In this document: positions 16,543 through 25,456 of the stretch, one piece after another
How positions within the stretch are numbered: position 1 is the stretch's first letter
How the letters are laid out: each line of letters opens with the position of its first letter
DNA from: Acidimicrobiales bacterium
GTDB lineage: Bacteria; Actinomycetota; Acidimicrobiia; Acidimicrobiales; Iamiaceae
Assembly: GCA_030447445.1 (NCBI GenBank)
Contig: JAUJOW010000003.1
Coordinates: 135,133-199,132 of the forward strand
Reading direction: 5' to 3'
Length of the DNA stretch: 64,000 bases
Program-made: the position numbers and the translations under genes
Notes under the pieces: generated by a model
The model's input: only the letters and a program-made list of their open reading frames with translations
Database searches by the model: none
What the model was told of the DNA's origin: nothing

Positions 16543-17235
16543 TCAGCGCTCCCGCCGGGCCCACGGGGTCAGCGCCCGTTGCAGCCCGCCCAGGCCGAGG
16601 TCGGCCAGCACGGCCAGGGCCACCGAGAGCACCGCCCCGACGGTGACGGCGGTGCGCATCGGCCGGTTGAGCCCGACGACGATGAGCTGGCCGAGGCCGC
16701 CCAGGCCGGCGATGGCGGCGATCGTGGTCAACCCGATCGTGGTCACGGTGGCGATGCGCACGCCGGCGATGATGGCCGGCAGGGCCAGGGGGAGCTCCAC
16801 CCGGAGGAGGCGGGCGAGGGGCGTGAAGCCCATCCCGTCGGCCGCCTCCTTCAGGGACGGGGACACGCCGTCGAGTCCGGCGATGATGTTGCGCACGAGG
16901 ATGAGCAAGGTGTAGCCGACGAGCGGGAGGATGACGGTGATCCGCTGCAACCCGAACACCGGCACGAGGATGGCGAACAGGGCCAGCGAGGGGATGGTGT
17001 AGACGGCACCGGCGAGGCCGAGGATGGCGCCCCGGAGCCTCGGTCGGCGGGTTCCCGCGAAGGCCAGCGGGGCCGACAGGACGAGACCGCCGACCACGGC
17101 GACGACCGTGAAGACCACGTGCTCCCGGAGGGCGCGGAGGATGTCGTCGGGGTGGGTGCGGACCCACTCCCACCACAACCACCGCTCGGTGTTCACGACG
17201 CCCAACGCCCAACCTCGCGGCCCCCAAAACGTCAC
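16543..17235 (-). CDS. Betaine/choline-type ABC importer permease 2
   Basis: The GTG start at 17235 overlaps the stop of the ATPase gene by 4 nt, giving 230 residues. The EAA-type loop reads LKEAADGMGFTPLARLLRVELPLALP and the family signature IAAIAGLGGLGQLIVVG follows, as in OpuCB/OpuCD. An N-terminal amphipathic stretch (RWLWWEWVRTHPDDI) precedes the first helix. It pairs with permease 1. Confidence 0.9.
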   Translation of the reverse strand: MTFWGPRGWALGVVNTERWLWWEWVRTHPDDILRALREHVVFTVVAVVGGLVLSAPLAFAGTRRPRLRGAILGLAGAVYTIPSLALFAILVPVFGLQRITVILPLVGYTLLILVRNIIAGLDGVSPSLKEAADGMGFTPLARLLRVELPLALPAIIAGVRIATVTTIGLTTIAAIAGLGGLGQLIVVGLNRPMRTAVTVGAVLSVALAVLADLGLGGLQRALTPWARRER

Positions 17236-18386
17236 GCCTCCAACCCGGCCCGGATCTTCTCGAGGGTGACGACGCCGCCGAAGCGCTCCCCGTCGGCCAC
17301 CACCGCCACTGACGACCGGGAGTTCATGATGACCTCGAGCGCCTCGCGGAGGCTGCTGGCCGGCCGCACGAGGGCCGCCGGCGGCGCCGCCTCGATCTCG
17401 CCGATGGTGCCCTGGCCGTCGAGCGCTTCCCTGGGCACCCAGCCGAGGAAGCGGTCGCCCCGCACCACCCCGACCCAGTTGCTGGCTTCGCGGTCCATCA
17501 CCTCGCGGGCCTCGGTGGGGGTGGCGTCGGCCGGCACCACCGGCCCGCCGGACAGCTCGAGGTCGGAGACCTTGGCCAGCGTCAGCCGCTTGAGGCTGCG
17601 CTCGGCGCCGAGGAAGGCTTCCACGAACTCGTTGGCCGGGTGGGCGAGGAGGTCGTCGGGGGAGCCGTACTGCTCCAGCACCCCGCCGGTGTTGAGCACG
17701 GCGATGCGGTCGCCGACGGTGATGGCTTCGTCGATGTCGTGGGTCACGAGCACGATCGTCTTGCGGACCCGCTCCTGGAGCGCCAGCAGCTCGTACTGCA
17801 GCCGCCCTCGCACGATCGGGTCGACGGCCCCGAAGGGCTCGTCCATCAAGAGCACCGGGGGGTCGGCAGCCAGGGCCCGGGCCACACCCACCCGCTGCTG
17901 CTGCCCGCCCGACAGCTCGGCCGGGTAGCGGTCGAGCATGCCCTGCTCGAGCCCGACCAGCTCGACGAGCTCGTCGACCCGGGCGCCGATACGAGCCTTG
18001 TCCCACCCGAGCATCCGGGGCAGGGTGGCGACGTTCTGGGCGATGGTGCGGTGCGGGAACAGCCCGACCTGTTGGATCACGTACCCGATGCCTCGGCGCA
18101 GCTCGGTGGCCGGTTGGCGGCGCACGTCGACGCCGCCGATGGCGATGCTCCCGGCGGTGGGCTCGATGAGCCGGTTGACCATCCGCAGCGTGGTCGTCTT
18201 CCCGCACCCCGATGGCCCGATGAGCACGACGATCTCGCCGCTCGGGACCTCGAGGTCGAGGGGGGCGACGGCGGGCTGGCGGGAGCCGGGGAACGTCTTG
18301 GTGACGCTGTCGAAGGTGATCGCCGCCGCCGGGTCCGGCCTCGCCGTCATGGCCGTCGCCCGGGCGCGGCGAGGCCGCTGCTCCAC
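17232..18386 (-). CDS. Betaine/choline-type ABC importer ATPase with tandem CBS domains
   Basis: The product has up to 384 residues; a Met 12 codons in (18350) may be the true start. It shows Walker A GPSGCGKTTTL, signature LSGGQQQRVGVARAL, Walker B VLLMDEPFGAVD and switch VTHDIDEA. After residue 255 two CBS motifs follow (TPTEAREVMDREASNWVGVV and LREALEVIMNSRSSVAVV). In OpuA/OpuC-type importers such CBS pairs sense ionic strength or cyclic-di-AMP. It is the first gene of the operon ATPase, permease 2, permease 1, binding protein. Confidence 0.93.
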   Translation of the reverse strand: MEQRPRRARATAMTARPDPAAAITFDSVTKTFPGSRQPAVAPLDLEVPSGEIVVLIGPSGCGKTTTLRMVNRLIEPTAGSIAIGGVDVRRQPATELRRGIGYVIQQVGLFPHRTIAQNVATLPRMLGWDKARIGARVDELVELVGLEQGMLDRYPAELSGGQQQRVGVARALAADPPVLLMDEPFGAVDPIVRGRLQYELLALQERVRKTIVLVTHDIDEAITVGDRIAVLNTGGVLEQYGSPDDLLAHPANEFVEAFLGAERSLKRLTLAKVSDLELSGGPVVPADATPTEAREVMDREASNWVGVVRGDRFLGWVPREALDGQGTIGEIEAAPPAALVRPASSLREALEVIMNSRSSVAVVADGERFGGVVTLEKIRAGLEA

Positions 18387-18581
18387 CCCGTGGTGGTGGT
18401 CACGGCTCCTCCCCGCATCAGGCGGCCCCGGAGATCCGTCGGCGGCACGTCCACCCGATGGGTGCCGTGCGTTGGGTCCGAATGCGCCACGCTACCGCGA
18501 CCACCTTCGCCACCGGCGCGCGGCGTGTCGGCCGGATCGGCGACGTGAACCGTGAGGTATGCCGAGATAGCATCAGACCCC

Positions 18582-21176
18582 ATGGGGGATGTCGTGATCT
18601 ACACGACCGGGGGCCGCACCTACCGGGTCACCGGCCTGGCCGCCCGGGGCCAGGCCATCACCAGCGCATCGACGGAGATGGACGCGCTGATCTCCGACCG
18701 GGTCACCGCCGCCGAGGCCGCCCTGGCCGAGTGGCGAGGCCGGCACGGCACCGTCTTCGCCGAGCAGGCCAACGCCGTGCTCGGTCGCATGGCGTCATTG
18801 AAGCTGGCCCTCCATGCGGCGGCCAGGACCTGTGCCGCCTTCCCGGCCGCCGCCGGTGGCGACGTCGGGGCCTCCCGCTACGCCGACAGCGTCCATGTCG
18901 GCGCCCGTGTCCAGCCTCCGGCGGACGTCGTGTCGAGCAGCGCTGACCCAGCGGAGCTCCAGTCCTACGTGTCGACCGCCAGCGGCCAGGACGGGCGCTT
19001 CTCGGGGCTGGCGGCGACGGTCACCCTCGACGGGGTCAGCGCCGAGGTGTCCTTCCAGCGGCCCTTGACCGCCGGGGAGCGCCAGGACCGCCTCGACGCC
19101 GGCGTGCCCCCGCAGATCCTGGCCGGCGAGACGGCCACCCAGACCGAGCCCGTCGACCCCGCCGAGCTGATCACCCTCCCCGACGTGGACGCGCTGGTGC
19201 CACCGCTGCGGGCGGTCTCGGCCGACCTCAACGAGTTCACCACCGCCGTCGGCCAGGCCTTCCTCGCTGCCGACCAGGGGCTGCTCGCCCTCCTGGCCGA
19301 CCACCCCGGCCTGGCCGGCTACCTCGTGGCCGGGGGACCGGAAGGCTGGATGAGCGGGGAAGCGGCGCTGGCCATCGTGTCGGCATACCTCGCGGAGTTC
19401 GACACCGCCGCCGAGGGCGGTGACCCCGACGGCGACGTGTCCCGCGACGACCTCGAGGCTGCCGCCGCCGACACCTCGCTCCCCCAGCACCTGCGCGACG
19501 CCGCCCAGCACCTTCTCGACAGCCCGCACCTCTTCTCCCTCGCCGCCGCCGTCGGCGACACCGGCGACGTGGTCGACGCCGAGGGCATCGCCACGTTCCT
19601 CGCCCTCAACTCGCAGCTCCGCGTGGTGCAGGACAACTTCGCCGCGCTGGACGTGGCCCACGAGGGCGGCGACGCCGACGGCCACGTCTCCGAGGAGGAC
19701 CTCGAGGCGGCTGCCGCCGACACCTCGCTCCCCCAGGAGGTGCGTGACGCGGCGCGATGGCTGCTGGACCACGACCGGGCCCGCGAAGTGTTGGGTGGCT
19801 ACGAGGCCACGAAGGTGCTCGCAGAGGCCGACTTCGGTCCTGGCTTCGTCACCGACGGCGGCGGTTTCGACCGCAACAGCCTCATCGGCATCCTCGTCGA
19901 CGGCCAGGCCTACGGTGACGATCCCGCCGCCGCCGAGTCGTTCGTCAACAGCCTGCCCATGGCCGACGGCGGCGGCCAGGGCCTGCCCATCTGGCTCGCC
20001 TCCGACGACGGTGTCCGGGCCCTCGCCGGCTCCGCCCTGCGGGACACGTTCGGCGACCTGACCGACCAGCAGTCGGTGATCGCCCATCTCCCCGAGAGCA
20101 CCGGGGCGGTGCGCAACGAGCTCATCACCGCCTTCTACGACATGCTGGCCCAACGGGCCGACGGCGTGTTCGCCGGTGACCTGAGCGGCGATCCCTCCCA
20201 GCCCGGGCACCCCGGCGCCAACTGGCTCGTCTACGCCCCGTGGGCGTCGAACGGCGTCCACGAGGTGATCGACGGCGACTTCTCGGCCCTCGGCTTCCAC
20301 CCCAACCTCGGCCAGCGCCAGGCGGCGGCCGACGGCAACCAGTGGATCTTCAACGACATCACGAGCCGCTTCGCCGCCTTCGTCGAGCTGTACGAGGCCA
20401 ACCCCAACCCCAGCCAGGCGGAGCTCGAGACGTTCTTCTCGACGAACCTCCACGACGGCGACGCCCAGATCCGTACCGGCTTCGCCGCCTACGTGTCGGC
20501 CATGGAGGAGACCGACCCGGCCGCCCGGCAGCGGCTCATGTTCCAGGGCAACACCCTCGTCGCCACCCACGAGCAGGCGGGCGCCCAGCCCTACCTGGAG
20601 GATGTGGGGCTCGGCTACGTCCCCGACGACTGGGAGGCCGAGTTCATCGACGTGCAGATGGGCTCGCACCGGATCGAGGTCAACAAGGACCTCCCGGCGG
20701 TCGCCGGCCCGAACAACTTCGTCGACGACGTCCCCATCCTTTCCCTCGACACCGGCGGGCTCGGACCGTCGTCGTTCTCCGCCGGCGACGTGGTCTTCAA
20801 CGATTCGGGGGTCCCTGCCTCGCCGGGCACCGTCGACCTTGGCCCGATCAGCGGGATCGAGGGCTTCGACCTGTCCACCCCCACCTGGTACGAGGAGGGA
20901 GGCGAGGCCCCGAACTACGTGCCGACCTACGGGCCCGGTGGGCCGGTCAACATCCCCGAGCTACCCGATCCCGACCAGCCCGACGACTACGGCCGGCTCC
21001 CCGGCACCGCCGCGACCTCGTGGACGGACTACAACGAGCGCATGTGGTCGATCCATCGGCTCTTCGAGCAGACCCACAGCGATCCCAGCCTCTACGACAC
21101 GGGCTCCATCGACTCCTCCTTCGAGCGGCTGACGTGGCTCGAAGACCAGGCCGGGGTGCGCCTCGGCTCACCGTGA
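18582..21176 (+). CDS. Large protein with WXG100-like start and EF-hand loops, function unknown
   Basis: From the ATG at 18582 (GTG 18552 is an alternative) the product is 864 residues. The first 100 residues are helical and contain AEWRGRHGTVFAEQAN, resembling WXG100/LXG secretion domains. Two near-identical modules follow with canonical calcium loops: DPDGDVSRDDLE (about residue 281) and DADGHVSEEDLE (about 364), each leading into AAAADTSLPQ and RDAA. The C-terminal half has a Trp-rich region (ANWLVYAPWASNGVHEVI, GNQWIFNDI, LVATHEQAGAQPYLE) and a Pro/Asp-rich tail. No signal peptide or membrane helix is seen. An ESX-like or other secreted effector role is a guess. A lipoprotein gene follows after 2 bases. 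Confidence 0.8.
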   Translation: MGDVVIYTTGGRTYRVTGLAARGQAITSASTEMDALISDRVTAAEAALAEWRGRHGTVFAEQANAVLGRMASLKLALHAAARTCAAFPAAAGGDVGASRYADSVHVGARVQPPADVVSSSADPAELQSYVSTASGQDGRFSGLAATVTLDGVSAEVSFQRPLTAGERQDRLDAGVPPQILAGETATQTEPVDPAELITLPDVDALVPPLRAVSADLNEFTTAVGQAFLAADQGLLALLADHPGLAGYLVAGGPEGWMSGEAALAIVSAYLAEFDTAAEGGDPDGDVSRDDLEAAAADTSLPQHLRDAAQHLLDSPHLFSLAAAVGDTGDVVDAEGIATFLALNSQLRVVQDNFAALDVAHEGGDADGHVSEEDLEAAAADTSLPQEVRDAARWLLDHDRAREVLGGYEATKVLAEADFGPGFVTDGGGFDRNSLIGILVDGQAYGDDPAAAESFVNSLPMADGGGQGLPIWLASDDGVRALAGSALRDTFGDLTDQQSVIAHLPESTGAVRNELITAFYDMLAQRADGVFAGDLSGDPSQPGHPGANWLVYAPWASNGVHEVIDGDFSALGFHPNLGQRQAAADGNQWIFNDITSRFAAFVELYEANPNPSQAELETFFSTNLHDGDAQIRTGFAAYVSAMEETDPAARQRLMFQGNTLVATHEQAGAQPYLEDVGLGYVPDDWEAEFIDVQMGSHRIEVNKDLPAVAGPNNFVDDVPILSLDTGGLGPSSFSAGDVVFNDSGVPASPGTVDLGPISGIEGFDLSTPTWYEEGGEAPNYVPTYGPGGPVNIPELPDPDQPDDYGRLPGTAATSWTDYNERMWSIHRLFEQTHSDPSLYDTGSIDSSFERLTWLEDQAGVRLGSP

Positions 21177-21178
21177 CG

Positions 21179-21694
21179 ATGTCGACGACGAGGACGAGGC
21201 CGGTGGTCGTCGCCGTCGTCCGAGCGGTGCTCGGTACGGTGCTGGCGATGGTGGCCTCGGGGTGCGGGGACGAGGGGGGAACCCGGTCGACGGTCACGGA
21301 CGCGCTCGAGGCCGTCTTCGCCGCCGCCGAGGTGGACGAGAACCAGGTCTACCTCGACGCCTACGCCCGGCACTCAGCGCGGAACGCCTGCGCCGACCGA
21401 CCGGCCGACGACCAGTGGTACGGCAAGCGCACGGCCAGGGTGCGAGGTGGCCTCGTCACCCAGCACCGCATGGTCGAGTCGGCGCTCGACCACTTCGCCG
21501 CCGAGGGGTTCCGCGTCGAGCGGTACCGGCCCACGTCGGGGGTGGACCGTCCCGCCGTCCGCGCTGTCTCTGACGAGGTGGTCGTCACCATGTACGTCCA
21601 GGCCGACGGCACCACCTTCGCCGCCGCCTACGCCGGTCCCTGCGCCGAGCGGATCGGCCGGTTCTCCTCCCGTATGTACGAACCCGCCGGGTAG
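21179..21694 (+). CDS. Small lipoprotein, function unknown
   Basis: The 171-residue protein begins with a signal peptide ending in the lipobox VASGC (Cys29), so it should be anchored outside the membrane. The mature part is one mixed domain with two further cysteines (ACADRPADDQWYG and GPCAERIG) that may form a disulfide. Its start almost touches the stop of the large EF-hand protein, suggesting co-transcription and a partner or immunity role. No family was recognised. Confidence 0.7.
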   Translation: MSTTRTRPVVVAVVRAVLGTVLAMVASGCGDEGGTRSTVTDALEAVFAAAEVDENQVYLDAYARHSARNACADRPADDQWYGKRTARVRGGLVTQHRMVESALDHFAAEGFRVERYRPTSGVDRPAVRAVSDEVVVTMYVQADGTTFAAAYAGPCAERIGRFSSRMYEPAG

Positions 21695-21737
21695 GGGCTC
21701 GGATCGATCACCCGGCCCCGCCACCTATCGTGGCGTG

Positions 21738-22166
21738 GTGGCGCCCGACCCCCGACTCGAGGTCCTGCTCGACCGGGTGCGGGCCCAGGGCGGCCGCATC
21801 ACCGCCGCCCGCCGAGCCGTGCTCGGGGTGTTGCTGGCCACCCACCCGGAGCACCTCACCGTCGAGGAGCTGGCCGGCCGGGTGAGGGCCGGCCACCCCG
21901 ACGTGCACCTGTCGACGGTGTACCGCACCCTCGACGCCATGGAGGAGGCCGGCCTGCTCACCCACGTGCACCTCGGCCACACCCCTTCGACGTACCACCT
22001 GGCCGACGTCCCGCACCACCACGCCGTGTGCGACGGGTGCGGCGCCGTCATCCACCTGCCCGCCGACCTGTTCGACGACCTGGCCCGGCGCCTGTCGGCC
22101 GACCACGGCTACACCCTCGGCGCCCACCACTTCGCCCTGGCCGGGCGCTGCGCCGACTGCCGCTGA
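21738..22166 (+). CDS. Fur-family metalloregulator
   Basis: From the GTG at 21738 the product is 142 residues. The winged helix carries RITAARRAVLGVLL and the recognition segment HLSTVYRTLDAMEEAGLL. The dimerisation part has HHHAVCDGCGAVIHLP and the C-terminal CADC, the two CxxC pairs of the structural zinc site. His-rich positions match the sensory site. Whether it is Fur, Zur or PerR-like cannot be settled; the ABC metal importer at 2.6-5.3 kb would be a natural target. It is convergent with serS. Confidence 0.88.
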   Translation: MAPDPRLEVLLDRVRAQGGRITAARRAVLGVLLATHPEHLTVEELAGRVRAGHPDVHLSTVYRTLDAMEEAGLLTHVHLGHTPSTYHLADVPHHHAVCDGCGAVIHLPADLFDDLARRLSADHGYTLGAHHFALAGRCADCR

Positions 22167-22211
22167 GAGGCCGAGCCGATAGGCGAGGCCTCCATCAAGT
22201 ACGGCGCGTGT

Positions 22212-22226
22212 TGCGGCGAAGCCGCA
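22212..22226. terminator. Short hairpin between convergent fur-family gene and serS
   Basis: TGCGGC (22212-22217) and GCCGCA (22221-22226) pair around a GAA loop in the 111-base space between two convergent genes. No T-run follows on either strand, so a role in bidirectional termination is only suggested by position. Confidence 0.35.
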
Positions 22227-22277
22227 CCGGTTTCGGAGACATGACGTGACCTATCCGCGCAACCTCTGAGCAGTCGA

Positions 22278-23558
22278 TCAGCGGATCTCGGTGATGCCCC
22301 GCATGTAGGGGTGCAGGGGCTCGGGCACGGCCACCGAGCCGTCGGGACGGCGGTGGGTCTCGAGGATGGCCGCCCACACGCGGGGCACGGCCAGGGCCGA
22401 CCCGTTGAGGGTGTGCACAACCTCCGTGCCCTTGCCGCCGGCCGGCCGGTACCGCACGTCGGCCCGCCGAGCCTGGTAGTCGGCGAACCACGACACCGAG
22501 GAGACCTCCAGCCAGCGGTCACAGCCGGGGGCGTAGACCTCGACGTCGAGGGAGCGATGGTGGCTCTGGCCGAGGTCGCCGGCGCAGATCTCCACCACGC
22601 GATGGGCCAGGCCGAGCAGGTCGATCAGCCCGACGGCCCGGGCCAGCAGGTCCTCGAGCAGCGCCGGGGACTGCTCGGGGGTGGCGTAGGCGAAGATCTC
22701 GACCTTGTCGAACTCGTGGCTGCGCAACATTCCCCGCGTGTCCCTGCCCGCCGCCCCCGCCTCCCGCCGGTAGCAAGGGGTGCAGGCCATGAGCCGCATG
22801 GGCAGCGCCGCCTCGTCCAGGATCTCCCCGCGGGCGACCGAGGTGAGGGGCACCTCGGCGGTGGGCACGCACCAGAGGTCGTCACGCTCGATGTGGTAGG
22901 CGTCATCGGCGAACTTGGGCAGCTGACCGGTGGCGGTGAGGGTGGCGGAGGTGACGAGAGTGGGTGGGCGCACCTCCTCGAAGGCATCGGCGTTGCGGTC
23001 GAGAGCGAGCTGGCACAGGGCCCGGGCCATGGTGGCCCCGGCTCCTCGCTGCATGGTGAACATCGACCCGGCGATCTTGGCCGCCCGGCCGTTGTCCAGG
23101 ATGCCGAGGGCCTCGCCCACCTCCCAGTGGGGGACCCGCTGGTGTGCGCCGTAGCCGTCGGGGTCGTAGCCGACCACCTCGACCACGGGGTTGTCGGCCT
23201 CGCCGTCGCCGTCGGGGACCTCCGGGTGGGGCAGGTTCGGGATCCGCAACAACAAGCTCCGGATCTCTTCGCCGACGGTGGCCGCCTCTTCGGCCAGCCG
23301 CTTCTCGGTGCGGCCGAGGCATCGGCTCTCCTCCTGGGGAGCAGCGGCCTCCTCGGCCCTGCCCTCGCGGTTCAGGGTGGCGACCTCCTTCGAGAGCGCC
23401 CGCACCCGGCTCCGGGCCTCGTCACGATCGACGAAGAGGCGGCGCTGGCGGGCGTCGAGCTCGTGCACCCGATCGAGCTCGGCGGCGCTCTCGCCGCGGC
23501 GGGCCAGCGCGTCCCGGACCGCGTCGAGATCGCTGCGGATGCGGCGGATGTCGAGCAC
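22278..23558 (-). CDS. serS: Seryl-tRNA synthetase
   Basis: From the GTG at 23558 the product is 426 residues. The N-terminal helical hairpin for tRNA-Ser binding spans about residues 30-105. The class II core shows TGQLPKF, motif 2 CTPCYRREAGAAGRDTRGM and motif 3 near the end (LNGSALAVPRVWAAILETH). It charges tRNA-Ser and also supplies the substrate for selenocysteine where present. The start was chosen at VLDIRRIRSDLDAVRDAL, where SerRS homology begins. Confidence 0.96.
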   Translation of the reverse strand: MLDIRRIRSDLDAVRDALARRGESAAELDRVHELDARQRRLFVDRDEARSRVRALSKEVATLNREGRAEEAAAPQEESRCLGRTEKRLAEEAATVGEEIRSLLLRIPNLPHPEVPDGDGEADNPVVEVVGYDPDGYGAHQRVPHWEVGEALGILDNGRAAKIAGSMFTMQRGAGATMARALCQLALDRNADAFEEVRPPTLVTSATLTATGQLPKFADDAYHIERDDLWCVPTAEVPLTSVARGEILDEAALPMRLMACTPCYRREAGAAGRDTRGMLRSHEFDKVEIFAYATPEQSPALLEDLLARAVGLIDLLGLAHRVVEICAGDLGQSHHRSLDVEVYAPGCDRWLEVSSVSWFADYQARRADVRYRPAGGKGTEVVHTLNGSALAVPRVWAAILETHRRPDGSVAVPEPLHPYMRGITEIR

Positions 23559-23637
23559 CGGGGCACCGTAGCCCCGAGCACTTCCATGCCCTGCGCCCCA
23601 TTTCCACGCACCTCCGACCGCCGCTAGGTTCCAACGG

Positions 23638-24657
23638 GTGCCCGTGATCGAGGTCGACGACCTCACCGTCCGATACCGCTCCGTGACGGCGGTGGACGGT
23701 GTCTCGTTCAGCGCCGACGCCGGCGAGGTCGTCGCCCTGCTCGGCCCCAACGGGGCGGGCAAGACGTCGACGCTCGAGACCCTCGAGGGCTACCGCCGAC
23801 CCAGCGGGGGCACGGTCCGGGTGCTCGGCCTCGACCCGGTGGCCGACCACGACCGGCTCACCCCCCGCATGGGCGTGATGCTGCAGTCGGGCGGGGTGTA
23901 CCCCGGGGTCAGGCCGCTCGAGATGCTCGAGCTGCTGGCCTCGGTCCACGACCGGACCGAGGACCCCTCCGCCCTCCTGGAGCGGGTGGGCCTCACCCAC
24001 CGGCGAGGCACGACCTGGCGGAGGTTGTCCGGCGGCGAGCAGCAGCGGCTGTCGCTGGCCATGGCCCTGGTGGGCCGGCCGGCGGTGGCCTTCCTCGACG
24101 AGCCGAGCGCCGGGATCGACCCGTCGGGCCGCCAGCTCATCCGCCAGATCGTGCGGGAGCTGCGCACCGCCGGCGTCTGCGTGATGGTGACCACCCACGA
24201 CCTCGGCGAGGCCGAGAAGGTGGCCGACCGGGTGGTGATCGTCGACCGGGGCCGGGTGGTGGCCGACGGCACACCGTCGGAGCTCATGGAGTGCCCGGGC
24301 AGCGAGGAGATCCGCTTCGGCGCCCCGCCCGGACTCGACACCGCCGCCCTGGGCAAGGCGCTGACGGCGGCGGTGGAGGAGGTCACCCCCGGCGAGTACC
24401 TCGTGCTGGCCGAGGCCACCCCCACCAACGTGGCCACGCTCACCGCCTGGCTGGCCGAGCGGGAGATGCCCTTGGCCGACCTGCGGGCCGGTCGGCAGCG
24501 GCTCGAGGACGTGTTCCTGCGCCTCACCGCCATCACCGGTGAGATACCGGTGGTCTCGATCGGCGACGGCTCGACCCCCCGGGGCAGCCCGCGTCAGAGC
24601 GGACGGCCGGAGCGCGGACGGCGGGAGAGCGGCCGAGGCGGCCAGGGAGCGGCGTGA
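23638..24657 (+). CDS. DrrA-like ABC exporter ATPase
   Basis: This 339-residue ATPase has Walker A GPNGAGKTSTL, signature LSGGEQQRLSLAMAL, Walker B VAFLDEPSAGIDPSG and switch TTHDL. After residue 210 a DrrA/CcmA-type C-terminal domain follows, ending LRAGRQRLEDVFLRLTAITG, and then a low-complexity Arg/Gly tail. It overlaps the permease gene by 4 nt (GTGA at 24654-24657). The cargo is unknown; drugs, lipids or peptides are typical for the family. Confidence 0.9.
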   Translation: MPVIEVDDLTVRYRSVTAVDGVSFSADAGEVVALLGPNGAGKTSTLETLEGYRRPSGGTVRVLGLDPVADHDRLTPRMGVMLQSGGVYPGVRPLEMLELLASVHDRTEDPSALLERVGLTHRRGTTWRRLSGGEQQRLSLAMALVGRPAVAFLDEPSAGIDPSGRQLIRQIVRELRTAGVCVMVTTHDLGEAEKVADRVVIVDRGRVVADGTPSELMECPGSEEIRFGAPPGLDTAALGKALTAAVEEVTPGEYLVLAEATPTNVATLTAWLAEREMPLADLRAGRQRLEDVFLRLTAITGEIPVVSIGDGSTPRGSPRQSGRPERGRRESGRGGQGAA

Positions 24658-25394
24658 CGGCGCTGCGGCGCGTGCTGGCCCAGACCCGCATCGAGCTGGT
24701 GCTCACGCTGCGCCGTGGCGAGTCGGTGCTGCTCACCTTCCTCATCCCGGTGGTCGTCCTCGGGTTCTTCTCGATGGTCGACGTCCTCCCCACCCCGCCC
24801 GGAACCGAGGAGCCGGTCGACTTCCTGTTCCCCGGCGTCCTCGCCCTGGCCGTCATGTCCACGGCCATGGTGAGCCTGGCCATCGCCACCGGCTTCGAAC
24901 GCCAGATGGGCGTCCTCAAGCGGCTCGGGGCCACGCCCCTCACCCGTCCGCAGCTCCTCGCTGCCAAGACCCTGGCCATCGCCGTGATCGAGGTGCTCCA
25001 GGTGGCGGTGCTGCTGGTGGAGGCCCTGGCCCTCGGCTGGCGGGCCGACCACGGCTTCGCGTCGGCCCTCGCCGCCATGGCCCTCGCCACCATCGCCTTC
25101 GCCGGGTTGGGGATGCTCATGGCCGGCACCCTGCCGGCGCTCACCACCCTGGCCGCCGCCAACGGCCTCTACCTCGTGCTGGTGCTCCTCGGCGGCATGA
25201 TCGTGCCCCTGGCCGAGCTCCCCGCCGCGCTCGAGACCGTCGCCCGCGCCCTGCCCGCCGGGTCGCTCTCCGAGCTCGTCCACGCCGCCCTCGACGATGG
25301 CTCGGCGTCACCATCGGGTGGAGCCTGGCTCGTGCTCGGCGCCTGGGCCGCCGCCGCTCCTGCGCTGGCGGCCTGGCGCTTCCGCTGGGAGTGA
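24654..25394 (+). CDS. ABC-2 type exporter permease
   Basis: The 246-residue membrane protein has six predicted helices and the ABC-2 pattern: an N-terminal cytoplasmic segment (TRIELVLTLRRGESVLLTFLIPV), the coupling segment GFERQMGVLKRLGATPLTRPQLL and the late motif LVLVLLGGMIVPLAELP. It forms the channel for the DrrA-like ATPase encoded immediately upstream. A long inverted repeat follows the stop codon. Confidence 0.9.
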   Translation: MTALRRVLAQTRIELVLTLRRGESVLLTFLIPVVVLGFFSMVDVLPTPPGTEEPVDFLFPGVLALAVMSTAMVSLAIATGFERQMGVLKRLGATPLTRPQLLAAKTLAIAVIEVLQVAVLLVEALALGWRADHGFASALAAMALATIAFAGLGMLMAGTLPALTTLAAANGLYLVLVLLGGMIVPLAELPAALETVARALPAGSLSELVHAALDDGSASPSGGAWLVLGAWAAAAPALAAWRFRWE

Positions 25395-25403
25395 CGCCCA
25401 CTG

Positions 25404-25455
25404 CGGTTCTCGGGACTTAGGGACGGCGATGACCGTGCCCATGTCCCGAGAACCG
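25404..25455. repeat. Long perfect inverted repeat between convergent genes
   Basis: CGGTTCTCGGGAC (25404-25416) and GTCCCGAGAACCG (25443-25455) are perfect 13-bp arms around 26 bases. Inside, ACGG and CCGT form a further hairpin, so nearly the whole element can fold. It fills the 62-base gap between the ABC permease and the CtaG gene. It may act as a bidirectional terminator or be a palindromic repeat element; no T-run is present. Confidence 0.75.
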
Positions 25456-25456
25456 A

